Of a DNA stretch of 64,000 nt, positions 49,896 to 58,414 are shown piece after piece; within the stretch, counting starts at the first letter, position 1; every line of letters starts with the position of its first letter. Below the pieces are notes generated by a model, which was not told the DNA's origin, ran no database searches, and saw nothing but the letters and a program-made list of their open reading frames with translations. This stretch comes from Rariloculus sp965263005 (GTDB taxonomy: Bacteria > Pseudomonadota > Gammaproteobacteria > Steroidobacterales > Rariloculaceae): assembly GCF_965263005.1 (NCBI RefSeq), contig NZ_OZ253579.1:4154001-4218000 (forward strand), written 5' to 3'. The position numbers and the translations under genes were made by a program.

Positions 49896-50756
49896 ATGTC
49901 AGGCAGCAACCCGTTCAGGATTCTGGTTTTCGTGCTCCTCAGCCAAGCGTCCGCCTCACAGGCCCAGCTCTCGCCGCCGAATGACGCCGGCGTCGCGATG
50001 GGGCATCTGCACTATCAGGTGCGTGACGTCGAAGCCAACAAGGCATTCTGGATTGCGCTCGGCGGCGAGGCCGCCGTATCGGGCGACGCCACCGTCGTCG
50101 CGTTCCCCGACGTGCTCGTGCGGATCGATCCGGGCGAGACATCCGGTGGCACCGAAGGATCCGTCGTCAATCACGTCGCGTTCAGAGTCCGCTCGCTGGC
50201 GGACATCGAGGCCGCGGGATTCGAAGTTCACCATAACGAGGCCTTTCCCGGCGTCTCGTCGGTGTTCACGCCCGAGGGCGAGCGGATCGAGCTGTTCGAT
50301 GACGAGCTCGCGACCAATCTCGGCTTTAGCGTTGACGATGGCGAGATCGGCGCGGTCGCGGACCGTCACAACCGCGCAATCACGGTACCGATTATCGCCC
50401 ACCATATTCATCTGTACGTGCCCGAAGGCGACGTGATCGAGGCGCGCGACTGGTACGCCGGGCATTTCGGCGGAGTCGTTGGCAAGCGCTGGCGCTACGA
50501 TGCCGTGGACCTGCCCGGAATCAATCTGAACTTCTCGGGCGTTCCGACGCCACTCGCAGCGACCGAGGGCCGGATGCTCGACCACATCGGCTTCGAGGTC
50601 GAGAACCTCGAAGCCTTCTGCGCGTCGCTCCAGGCCCAGGGCCTTACCCTGAATCAACCTTACACGGAGCTGCCATCCGGGATCGCAACCGCCTCGCTGA
50701 CGGATCCCTGGGGCACATACATCGAACTCACCGAAGGTCTGCGCGCCAGTCCGTAG
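49896..50756 (+). CDS. Exported VOC-family (glyoxalase-like) protein
   Basis: A 286-residue protein with a signal peptide (MSGSNPFRILVFVLLSQASA, cleavage near ASQAQ) and two vicinal-oxygen-chelate domains. Domain 1 covers about residues 35-145 (GHLHYQVRDVEANKAFWIAL, VNHVAFRVRSLADIEAAGFE). Domain 2 covers about 165-282 (HHIHLYVPEGDVIEARDWYA, LDHIGFEVENLEAFCASLQA, DPWGTYIELTEGLR). His and Glu at the usual metal positions suggest a metalloenzyme, but the substrate is unknown. ATG 49863 is an alternative start giving 11 extra residues before the signal peptide. Export is unusual for this mainly cytoplasmic family. Confidence 0.82.
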   Translation: MSGSNPFRILVFVLLSQASASQAQLSPPNDAGVAMGHLHYQVRDVEANKAFWIALGGEAAVSGDATVVAFPDVLVRIDPGETSGGTEGSVVNHVAFRVRSLADIEAAGFEVHHNEAFPGVSSVFTPEGERIELFDDELATNLGFSVDDGEIGAVADRHNRAITVPIIAHHIHLYVPEGDVIEARDWYAGHFGGVVGKRWRYDAVDLPGINLNFSGVPTPLAATEGRMLDHIGFEVENLEAFCASLQAQGLTLNQPYTELPSGIATASLTDPWGTYIELTEGLRASP

Positions 50757-50809
50757 CGGCACGACTTACGGCCACGACAAACGGCCGAGATAAAGAGTAA
50801 GGCACGGCG

Positions 50810-51679
50810 CTACCGCGCTATCGCGCGCGCCTTGAAGACGGTATGGGTCAGCGTCGCGCCGAGGATGATCCCGCAGCCGACGAGCGCTGCGCCCGGCGGC
50901 GTCTCGGCCAGCACCAGCCAGGCCCAAAGCACCGACAGCGCGGGCTCGAGCAACATCAGGAGCGACACTTCGAACACGGGGACCCGCCGTAAGCCGCGCG
51001 CGATAAACACGTACGCGACAACGATCTGAAACAGTCCGAGATAGAGCACGATTCCCCAATCGAGCAGCCGCACCGACGAGACCGGGAACGCGTACGCCGC
51101 GCAGACGACGAAAGCGAGCACGCATCCGGCGCCGACGACCGCCAGAGGATCCTCGTTCGACTGCTGCGGGCGTCGGGCGATCCAACGCAGGCCGGCCAGC
51201 GCCAACGCCCAGGTCGCGCCCGCAGCGACGGCGAAAACGTTGCCCAACACCGGCCGCGGCGCCGTGGCAAGCGGCTCCGACGTCGATAGGAATATCAAAG
51301 CAGCGCCAAGCACGAGCGCGCCGAGAAACGCGAGATCGGATTTCACGATTCGCTCGCCAAGCAGCAAGGGTCCGAGGATCAGCAGGTAGAACGGTGCCGT
51401 ATCCTGCAGAAATATCGCATTGGCCGCGGTCGTCTCCTTGTTTGCAAGCGTATAGAGCACCAACGTTGCGGCCCACGGAACGGCTACGAGGGCGGTGCGC
51501 CAGCTCAGGCCGCGCCTCGCGCCCGGCAGCAACACGAATATGAAGGCTGCCGCGGCGGCGGCGCGAAAGCCCGCGACCTGCCAGCCGCTCAACGAAGCCA
51601 GCTTGATCGCGACGCCGCCTGTCGAGAACAGCGCGGCGCCGAGCAGGATCTGCACTCTGGCCAGCATCGACGAATGCAT
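50810..51679 (-). CDS. DMT-superfamily (EamA) transporter
   Basis: A 289-residue membrane protein with about ten hydrophobic segments in two EamA halves. The first half begins QILLGAALFSTGGVAIKLAS and includes FLQDTAPFYLLILGPLLLGE; the second contains VFAVAAGATWALALAGLRWI and LEPALSVLWAWLVLAETPPG, the typical end motif of EamA. Family members export amino acids or metabolites, and the substrate cannot be predicted. ATG 51679 is chosen because a GGGGG ribosome-binding-like element lies six bases upstream. Confidence 0.9.
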   Translation of the reverse strand: MHSSMLARVQILLGAALFSTGGVAIKLASLSGWQVAGFRAAAAAAFIFVLLPGARRGLSWRTALVAVPWAATLVLYTLANKETTAANAIFLQDTAPFYLLILGPLLLGERIVKSDLAFLGALVLGAALIFLSTSEPLATAPRPVLGNVFAVAAGATWALALAGLRWIARRPQQSNEDPLAVVGAGCVLAFVVCAAYAFPVSSVRLLDWGIVLYLGLFQIVVAYVFIARGLRRVPVFEVSLLMLLEPALSVLWAWLVLAETPPGAALVGCGIILGATLTHTVFKARAIAR

Positions 51680-51966
51680 CAAGTTCCCCCGCCTGAGCGC
51701 CCGGACCCAGCCTGACCGCATCCACTTCGTGGCATTCAAGGCGGCGGGATGGGCACCCGTTCCCCGTACGTCGCGCGCACCAGGTCACAACGTGCGCGGC
51801 GGGTCGGGGAGGCAGCCTCAGATCGGACTATCGAACAACTCCTCCCGCAGGCGGCGCTGCCCGGCTTCCGGCAACCGCCCGCGAGTGGCGCCGGAGTTCT
51901 GGTACATGTGGCGCTACGGGGTCCGTTTGTCCTCAGAGCCGCCGACGCCGTGGCTCTTCAGTTGCC

Positions 51967-52683
51967 CTACTGGGGCTGCGGCCTCAAGTAGTAGTTGTAC
52001 GGCGTGCCCATACCGCGCGCGGCGGCCCAGATGACCAGCATCTCCTCGAGCACGTGCGCGTAGGCGAGCGGGCCCACGTCCATCGGATGAAGTCCCATGC
52101 CCTCGATGAGCGCAGCGACGAACGCCTTGGCCTCGGCATCGTCGCCCGCGATCGGAATCGTCAGCGGTCCGCCCGAAGTCTCCGGATCGATCATCTGCAG
52201 ATAGTTCAGCGTGTTGAACGCCTTGACTACGTGGGCGTCCGGCGCGGCGGCCTGGATGAGCGCCGCATTGGAGCCCTTGCCCGGCACGTCGTGCATGACG
52301 TAGTCGCCGCCGCGGCCAACACGGTTCGTCGGGTCGAGGATGATCTTGCCCGAAAGGTCTCCGAGGCCGCGCGTGATGTCCTCGGCTGCGGCGCCCGGCA
52401 CTGCGAGGACGACCATATCGGCGCCGGCGACGGCCTCGCTCGGTGTCTTCGCCATCGCTCCGCCGCCCGTGCGCTCGACGAGCGCGCCGACATCGTCGCG
52501 CTCAGGCTCCCGCGAACCGTAGACTATCGTGTGCCCGAGCGCGGCGAACTCCGGTCCCAACGCGCCGCCGACGTTCCCCGTGCCGATCACGGCGATCGTA
52601 TCCGCCGCAACGGGCGCTTGCAGCGCGAACGACATGAGCGCCGCGGGCACGAGGCTTGCAAGAAATCGTGTACTGATACGCAT
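51967..52683 (-). CDS. Exported NADPH-dependent F420 reductase-like Rossmann protein
   Basis: A 238-residue protein with a Sec signal peptide (MRISTRFLASLVPAALMSFA, cleavage near VAADT) followed by a Rossmann fold that resembles F420-dependent NADP reductase: TIAVIGTGNVGGALGPEFAA, VYGSREPERDDVGALVERTG, VVLAVPGAAAEDITRGLG, ILDPTNRVGRGGDYVMHDVP and VVKAFNTLNYLQMIDPETSG. ATG 52683 starts the signal peptide; a longer frame exists upstream. NADP(H) is not normally found in the periplasm, so the location is puzzling. It may bind another ligand. The neighbours are exported hypotheticals. Confidence 0.82.
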   Translation of the reverse strand: MRISTRFLASLVPAALMSFALQAPVAADTIAVIGTGNVGGALGPEFAALGHTIVYGSREPERDDVGALVERTGGGAMAKTPSEAVAGADMVVLAVPGAAAEDITRGLGDLSGKIILDPTNRVGRGGDYVMHDVPGKGSNAALIQAAAPDAHVVKAFNTLNYLQMIDPETSGGPLTIPIAGDDAEAKAFVAALIEGMGLHPMDVGPLAYAHVLEEMLVIWAAARGMGTPYNYYLRPQPQ

Positions 52684-52845
52684 AGCGGGCGTCCTCTCTG
52701 GAAGGTTTGACGTGGGATTGGCGACCATCGCTCGCATCATAACCACGTGGCGCGTTTCGCGCGACCGGGCCGCGCATCGAAGCCGGGCATCCGGCTGGCT
52801 CGCGAAGCCGTGAAGCGGCGATCGCCCGGCACGTCTCGCGGCGCC

Positions 52846-53643
52846 CTACTCGGCAGGGCTGACGCTGATCTGGTCGGGAAACTTGTTGGCCTCCTGACAA
52901 ATGTGCTCGATCAGGTCCGTATCGGGCAGATAGTGCATTGTCTGGCTGACCGTCCACGGCGCCGTGTAAGCGCCCGGATCGTCGATCGTGATCTCGACCT
53001 CGAGGCGGCCGAAGCTCGGCCGCGTGAATCGCTCCGTGACGCGCAACTGCTCCGTGGACGGGCGGCCCTGCGTATCGAGCCAGAACCTGTCGTTGTAGCC
53101 CATCGATTCGACGACGAGAGTGTCGCCGTTCCAATCGCCGACGGAATAACCGTACCAGGCAGGCTGTGGATCCTCGGGAAACGGGCGCCCGTCGGTGAAT
53201 ATCTGCCGGTAGATCGTGCGCGATTCATAAAGAACCACGATCAGGTTCGGATCCTGAACCATCTTGAACGGTGCGGGCACTGCGTGCTTCATGACCGTGC
53301 CGCTCGGCATGCAGAAATTGTTCGGATTGTCGGCGGCGCGCCGCGCCATACGCTCTTCAAGCACCTCTCGCGCCCACGGCTGAAAAGGCACCTCGCCGTC
53401 GAAATCGGCGGCGATGTTGGACAGATACTTGAGCGGGTTGTCGTGCTCCCAGAGTCCTGCCAATGACGGCTTGCCGTTGGCGAGCACCGGCACGGGGCCG
53501 TCGATGTCGACCGAACCGTCTGCAAGGCGCGGAATGTCGGGCTCCGGGTGGTAGAACCACTGCGCCCGAGCCTCGGATGCCGCCAGGACAACGAGCGCCG
53601 CGGCGAGAGCACAAAGTTGTCTGCCGCGCAATGACACGCTCAC
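52846..53643 (-). CDS. Exported hypothetical protein paired with DUF6152 gene
   Basis: A 265-residue protein with a signal peptide (MSVSLRGRQLCALAAALVVL, cleavage near EARAQ). The mature sequence has ANGKPSLAGLWEHDNPLKYL, NFCMPSGTVMKHAVPAPFKM, QDPNLIVVLYESRTIYRQIF and VGDWNGDTLVVESMGYNDRF. This pattern recurs in multi-copy exported families of acidobacteria and gammaproteobacteria that I know by look, not by function. It starts with GTG 53643, overlapping the DUF6152 stop by four bases, so the two proteins are made together. Confidence 0.78.
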   Translation of the reverse strand: MSVSLRGRQLCALAAALVVLAASEARAQWFYHPEPDIPRLADGSVDIDGPVPVLANGKPSLAGLWEHDNPLKYLSNIAADFDGEVPFQPWAREVLEERMARRAADNPNNFCMPSGTVMKHAVPAPFKMVQDPNLIVVLYESRTIYRQIFTDGRPFPEDPQPAWYGYSVGDWNGDTLVVESMGYNDRFWLDTQGRPSTEQLRVTERFTRPSFGRLEVEITIDDPGAYTAPWTVSQTMHYLPDTDLIEHICQEANKFPDQISVSPAE

Positions 53644-54044
53644 TGGAGCCCGCCCCGCGCGGAATCGCCCGAGAACATCCTGCGTCCGTCAGCGGTGATC
53701 ACGGCGCGCGTGTTCGCGCGCCTGGAGCCGTCGCGCGCGGAAATCCCTTCGACCGTGATCTCGTCGCCGGTTTTCAGTGAGTCGCGCCGCCAGCCGAGCC
53801 GCATGAGGCCGTTCGGGCTCGCAAGCTCGAAGTCCCAGTTTTGCACGACCCCGTCCTCGTTCTCCACATCGACGTAGAAGTGGGCGTGCGGGTTGAGCCA
53901 CTCGACGTTCGTGACGACACCGGTCAGGGTCACGGGCTGCTCGGAATCATAGATCGCGGCAAAGGCGTGATGGGCGGGCGCGGGGCCCGTCGCGGCGATC
54001 CACCCGATCGACGCGACCGCAACGAGCACAAACTTCATTTTCAT
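53640..54044 (-). CDS. DUF6152 exported protein
   Basis: A 134-residue protein with a signal peptide (MKMKFVLVAVASIGWIAATG, cleavage near APAHH). It has the DUF6152 pattern: HHAFAAIYDSEQPVTLTGVV, VEWLNPHAHFYVDVENEDG, WDFELASPNGLMRLGWRRDS and GDEITVEGISARDGS. The domain is a small beta barrel of unknown function. ATG 54044 is chosen because AGGAG lies seven bases upstream; ATG 54038 is an alternative. It is coupled to the downstream exported protein gene. Confidence 0.85.
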   Translation of the reverse strand: MKMKFVLVAVASIGWIAATGPAPAHHAFAAIYDSEQPVTLTGVVTNVEWLNPHAHFYVDVENEDGVVQNWDFELASPNGLMRLGWRRDSLKTGDEITVEGISARDGSRRANTRAVITADGRRMFSGDSARGGLQ

Positions 54045-54148
54045 TACTGGTCTCCTATGCGATGGCTGCGCCGGCAGGGAACACTCGATGGTTACGGCCT
54101 ACCGTGCGACAGCGCCGAACCGGGGGACGATTCACTCGACAGGCCCTG

Positions 54149-54342
54149 GCAGCCCGTGGCAAAAGCCCCGCTGCATGGGGCGGAAGACCGCCTCGCCGAA
54201 GACGGCTGATCAACCGGCGATGCATCCCGCCTGAGCTGCGTTGCTCGTCGCTCAAATATGTCCAATATTCTCGCTCCTCGCGCCTTGTCAGGCGGGCGCC
54301 TCGCCGGTCTCGGTGCGACGCGGGGTTTTGCCACGGGCTGCT
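54149..54342 (+). repeat. Family 1 repeat, full copy with an internal insertion
   Basis: The ends are GGCAGCCCGTGGCAAAAGCC and GGGGTTTTGCCACGGGCTGCT, and the body matches the copy at 30574. The copy is about 30 bases longer because an extra segment (GGGCGGAAGACCGCCTCGCC and GAAGACGGCTGATCAA) sits after GCTGCAT. It lies between DUF6152 and the ankyrin gene, four bases from the ankyrin stop codon. Confidence 0.9.
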
Positions 54343-54346
54343 GGTC

Positions 54347-55945
54347 TCAGTACCGCCCGACATGAGCCCCTGCCTCGAGCAGCATCTGCGCCGCGACCGG
54401 GAAATCCTTCCTCGCGTTGGCCAGAAAGAGGCCCTGCGTCATCATGTATGGCGTCCAGCCAAGCCGGTTCATTGCGTTGACGTCAGCCCCCTGGTCGATG
54501 AGGTAGCGCAGGATAGTCGGCTGATTCGAGATCACGGCACCGTGAATCGCGCTCATGCCGTCGAAACGGAAGTCGCCGACGCCGAGATGCACAAGCTCGT
54601 CGAAGTTTTCGGGGTAAGTCAGTAACGTGAACCGGGCGCTGCCGACCATCTCGTAGTCGCCGAAGTCCGTGCGCGCATCGATATCGTTGCCAAGCTCGTG
54701 CGCGAGCTTGACGGCTCTGAGCCGCTCGGCCTCGGGCACGCCGACGAACGGACCCGGCGTCTCGCCCTCGTAGTAGTCGAGTCCTGCCGCGGCCATCAGC
54801 GGCGTGACGCCGGAGAGCGTCGGGATCGTTGCATCGGCGCCGAACTCCACCAACAGCTCCATGAGGCGGTAGTCGCCGTTGCGCGCGGCGACGTACAACG
54901 GCGTCGCGCCACGGTAGCTCAGATAATGGCGCCCGAGCATGAGGCCCGGCAGATTCCGCGTCGTGCCGAGGCCCTTGGTGAACCGCTGCTCCTCGAAGTC
55001 GATGCGAAAATCGGGATCCGCGCCGAACTCGAGCAACTTGCGGCCTATATCGAGCGCGCTCAGGCGTCCGAGCGGCCGGGGCGCCGTCTCCGGCTCGCTG
55101 CTCAAGGCCGCGGCGTCCCACGTCGACCCCGGTTTGTGCAGCCAGGCGAGCGTGTGCAGCGCGGAGCCGCGCGGATCGGGCACGTTGGGATCGGCGCCGA
55201 AATCGAGCAACAGCGACGCGAGGTCGTAGTAGGCGTTGACCATGGCGACGTTGAGCGCGCTGGTGCCGTCGGGCGCCTTGTCTTCGACATCGGCGCCGAG
55301 ATCGAGGAGCTTGCGCGCCGCACCGATGCGGTCTTGGCGTACTGCAAAAAGGAATGCCGTGAACCCTGCTCGCGACTCCGCGGAGATATCGGCGCCCGCC
55401 GCGACGAGTGCGGCGACCGCGTTCGTGTTGCCTTTGGCCGCCGCCCACATGAGCGCCGTCTGGCCGCGAAACTGCTCCGTTGCGTTTACGTCGGCACCGC
55501 TCTGAAGCAGCCTTTGGATCGTCGCGGGCGTGCCGTTCAAAGCCGCGCCCATCAGTACTGTCTGCCCTTCGCGCGACATCGTGTTGGGATCGGCGCCCGC
55601 ATCGAGCAAACGCGCGACGAACTCGGGGCTGCCGTTAGCCGCCGCCAGCGCGAGCGGCGTGACGCCGTAGCGCGTCGCAGCGTCGAGCTCCGCGCCCGCG
55701 CCGATGAGCAACCCGGCGGTCTCGACGGCGCCGAGCCGTGCGGCGGTGTGCAGAGCAGTCGTACCGTCAGCCTCGCGCGCGTTGACGTCGGCGCCCTCGT
55801 CGAGCATGACACGCACGACCGCAGCATCATTGTCGGCGACCGCGTCGATCAGCGGTGTGCCCGCCGATGAGATCGAGGGCAACGCCACGAGGCAGATCGC
55901 GGTCAAGACGGGTATCGGACCGAGATTCGCGGTTCTTGAGTCCAT
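54347..55945 (-). CDS. Exported ankyrin-repeat protein
   Basis: A 532-residue protein with an N-terminal signal-like hydrophobic segment (IPVLTAICLVALPSISSAG) and then around ten ankyrin repeats, for example ADGTTALHTAARLGAVETAG, QTALMWAAAKGNTNAVAALV and GATPLYVAARNGDYRLMELL. The spacing is regular to about residue 270, then interrupted by a proline-rich or charged insert (about 270-340) and resumed. Ankyrin repeats bind proteins; no catalytic domain is visible. In this gene neighbourhood of exported proteins it may be periplasmic. ATG 55945 is used. It is divergent from the DUF1592 gene across a 90-base gap with an inverted repeat. Confidence 0.87.
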   Translation of the reverse strand: MDSRTANLGPIPVLTAICLVALPSISSAGTPLIDAVADNDAAVVRVMLDEGADVNAREADGTTALHTAARLGAVETAGLLIGAGAELDAATRYGVTPLALAAANGSPEFVARLLDAGADPNTMSREGQTVLMGAALNGTPATIQRLLQSGADVNATEQFRGQTALMWAAAKGNTNAVAALVAAGADISAESRAGFTAFLFAVRQDRIGAARKLLDLGADVEDKAPDGTSALNVAMVNAYYDLASLLLDFGADPNVPDPRGSALHTLAWLHKPGSTWDAAALSSEPETAPRPLGRLSALDIGRKLLEFGADPDFRIDFEEQRFTKGLGTTRNLPGLMLGRHYLSYRGATPLYVAARNGDYRLMELLVEFGADATIPTLSGVTPLMAAAGLDYYEGETPGPFVGVPEAERLRAVKLAHELGNDIDARTDFGDYEMVGSARFTLLTYPENFDELVHLGVGDFRFDGMSAIHGAVISNQPTILRYLIDQGADVNAMNRLGWTPYMMTQGLFLANARKDFPVAAQMLLEAGAHVGRY

Positions 55946-55983
55946 CCGTCGTGCCTCCGTTTGCGGTTTGAGGCACTATAACA

Positions 55984-56019
55984 ATGTTTGAAAACGGATC
56001 GAATACCCTTATCAAACAT
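55984..56019. promoter_or_regulatory. Perfect 8-bp inverted repeat, candidate operator
   Basis: ATGTTTGA (55984-55991) and TCAAACAT (56012-56019) are exact inverted repeats with a 20-base AT-containing spacer. It lies between the divergent ankyrin and DUF1592 genes, 17 bases before the DUF1592 start codon and 39 bases from the ankyrin ATG. It could be a repressor or activator site controlling both. A chance 8-bp palindrome is possible. Confidence 0.45.
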
Positions 56020-56035
56020 CCTGGGGAGTATCCCG

Positions 56036-58414
56036 ATGCGCCGGACGCCAAGCGCGAAACCGCTCTATGCCGTGGTGCTCGCCGGCGCAGCCGTGCTCGC
56101 CGGCACCTGGCTTGCCGCGCGTCACGGGCTGTTCGATCGAGACCGGGCGGCGACACAGGCCGCAATCAGCGCGAATTGCCTCGATTGTCACGACGACATC
56201 ACTCGGTCGGGCGACCTCGTGCTCGAGCCGGCCACTCTGGCAGACGTCGGCGGACATGCGGAGATCTGGGAAAGGGTCATCCGCAAGGTCGCGGATCGCG
56301 CGATGCCGCCACCCGACGAGCCACGGCCGCCCGAGCGGGACTACATCACGATTGAGCGTTTCCTAGAAGCCGAACTCGATGCGTTCGCGGCGGCGCGGCC
56401 GAACCCGGGCGAGCTGCCGCAACTGCACCGCTTGACGCGCACCGAGTACGGCAACGCGATACGCGATCTGCTCGCGCTCGACGTGTTACCTGCCGAGCTC
56501 GACTACGAGCTTCTGCTGCCGGCCGACAACAAATCGAGCGGCTTTGACAATATCTCGGAGCTCCTCTTCGTTTCGCCCAGCACCATGGAGCGGTACATCG
56601 ACGCGGCAAGGAAGATCAGCCGTCTTGTCGTCGGTGACATGAGCGCCGCGCCGCTGGTCAACCGGCACCGCCTGGCGCTGCAGCTTCCGCAGGACATCCA
56701 CGTGCCGGGACTGCCAATCGGTACGCGCGGCGGGCTCGTGATCGGCAGCTACTTCCCGCTCGACGGCGAGTACGTCGTCAGGGTCGAACTCGCGGGCAGC
56801 TCGCGCGAGCCGCATGAACTGGAGATCCTGGTCGACGGCGAGCGCGTCGCCCGATCGACGGTCGTCAGCGGCGGCCCGGGATTCCCGCGGCGTGCGCCGC
56901 CGCTCGAGTTTCGCCTGCCGGTGACCGCGGGACCCGCCAATATCGGCGTGACCTTCATCGAGCGCAGCGAGGCTTTCGACGAATCGACGCTGCGCGTCCG
57001 GCGCAGGAGCCGCGGCGCGCTGCCCGACATCGAACACGTCACCATCTCGGGGCCGTTCAACCCGACCGGGCCGGGACAAACGCCGAGCCGCGAACGCATC
57101 TTCACCTGCACGCCGGGCGGCGACATCGACGAGCGTGCCTGCGCCGGCGAGATCGTCACTGCACTCGCGCGGCGCGCATACCGCAGGCCCGTCAGCGAAA
57201 CCGATCTCGAAGGGCTTTGGCCGTTCTATGAGGCCGGCCTCGCCGACGGCGGTTTCGACCGCGGCATTCAGTACGCGCTGGAGCGGATTCTGATCAGCCC
57301 GCAGTTTCTCTACCGCGTCGAGCTCGATCCTCCCGATGCGCGTCCCGGCGTCGCATACGCGATCAGCGATCTCGAACTTGCGTCTCGTTTGTCGTTCTTC
57401 CTGTGGAGCAGCATTCCCGACTACGAGCTACTCGACCTTGCGACCGAGGGCCGGTTGCGGGACCCGGAAACCCTCGAAGCGCAGATCGAACGCATGCTCG
57501 CCGATCCGCGCTCGGAGTCGCTCGTGACGAACTTCGCCGCTCAATGGCTGTTTCTCGGCGACGTTGAGAGCAAGGACCCGGATCTGTATTTGTTCCGCGA
57601 CTACGACGACACGTTGCGCAGCGCGTTTGCGCGCGAAGCCGAGCTCTTTCTCGACAGCGTCCTGCGTGGCAACGGGAGCATCGTGGAGCTCCTGACAGCG
57701 AGCTACACCTTCGTCAACGAGCGGCTTGCCGCGCACTACGGCATCGCGAACATCGAAGGCAGCCACTTCAGGCGAATCGAGCTGCCGGAAAGCAGCCCGC
57801 GCGCGGGGCTGCTCGGCAAGGGGGGAATCCTGGCCTTGACGTCCTACGCGACAAGGACCTCACCGGTGCTGCGCGGCAAGTACGTGCTCGAGAACCTTCT
57901 CGCGGCGCCGCCGCCGGCGCCGCCGCCGGATGTGCCGAGCCTGGTCACCGAGGACGACGGCGCCGCGCTGACGATGCGCGAGGCGCTCGCGCGGCACCGG
58001 GAAGACCCGGCCTGCGCGGGCTGCCACGTCGAGATGGACGCGATCGGCTTCGCGCTTGAGAACTTTGACGCCACCGGCCAATGGCGCGACCGCGACGCTG
58101 CCGCGCCGGTCGACTCGACGAGTGCGCTGCCGGACGGCACGATTATCGACGGCGTCGCTGGCTTGAGGAGCTACCTTGCGCTACATCAGGACCGCTTCGC
58201 GCGTGCGTTCACCGAGAAGCTGCTAATGTATGCGCTTGGGCGCAATGTCCAGTACTACGACGCGGCGGCGGTGCGAGCGATCGTTCGCGACGCCGGCAAC
58301 GAAGGCTACGCGTTCGCGTCGATAGTCGAAGGCATCGCGCGCAGCGTTCCGTTCCAGATGCGAAACGCACGGGACGGCGCGACATCGAGCGTCGCCGTCA
58401 CGGAGGCCAACTGA
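56036..58414 (+). CDS. DUF1592/DUF1588/DUF1587-type exported haem-binding (planctomycete-type cytochrome) protein
   Basis: A 792-residue protein. An N-terminal membrane anchor or signal (YAVVLAGAAVLAGTWLAARH) is followed by a cytochrome-like motif ANCLDCHDDITRSGD (CxxCH), then DUF1587 (HRLTRTEYGNAIRDLLALDV), DUF1595 and DUF1592 (ERILISPQFLYRVELDPPDA), DUF1588 (GLLGKGGILALTSYATRTSP) and DUF1585. A second CxxCH is in DPACAGCHVEMDAIGFALEN. ATG 56036 follows a GGGGAG element by seven bases. The next gene, DUF1552, starts at the same place as the stop codon (one-base overlap), the usual pairing of these families. The function is not established. Confidence 0.9.
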   Translation: MRRTPSAKPLYAVVLAGAAVLAGTWLAARHGLFDRDRAATQAAISANCLDCHDDITRSGDLVLEPATLADVGGHAEIWERVIRKVADRAMPPPDEPRPPERDYITIERFLEAELDAFAAARPNPGELPQLHRLTRTEYGNAIRDLLALDVLPAELDYELLLPADNKSSGFDNISELLFVSPSTMERYIDAARKISRLVVGDMSAAPLVNRHRLALQLPQDIHVPGLPIGTRGGLVIGSYFPLDGEYVVRVELAGSSREPHELEILVDGERVARSTVVSGGPGFPRRAPPLEFRLPVTAGPANIGVTFIERSEAFDESTLRVRRRSRGALPDIEHVTISGPFNPTGPGQTPSRERIFTCTPGGDIDERACAGEIVTALARRAYRRPVSETDLEGLWPFYEAGLADGGFDRGIQYALERILISPQFLYRVELDPPDARPGVAYAISDLELASRLSFFLWSSIPDYELLDLATEGRLRDPETLEAQIERMLADPRSESLVTNFAAQWLFLGDVESKDPDLYLFRDYDDTLRSAFAREAELFLDSVLRGNGSIVELLTASYTFVNERLAAHYGIANIEGSHFRRIELPESSPRAGLLGKGGILALTSYATRTSPVLRGKYVLENLLAAPPPAPPPDVPSLVTEDDGAALTMREALARHREDPACAGCHVEMDAIGFALENFDATGQWRDRDAAAPVDSTSALPDGTIIDGVAGLRSYLALHQDRFARAFTEKLLMYALGRNVQYYDAAAVRAIVRDAGNEGYAFASIVEGIARSVPFQMRNARDGATSSVAVTEAN

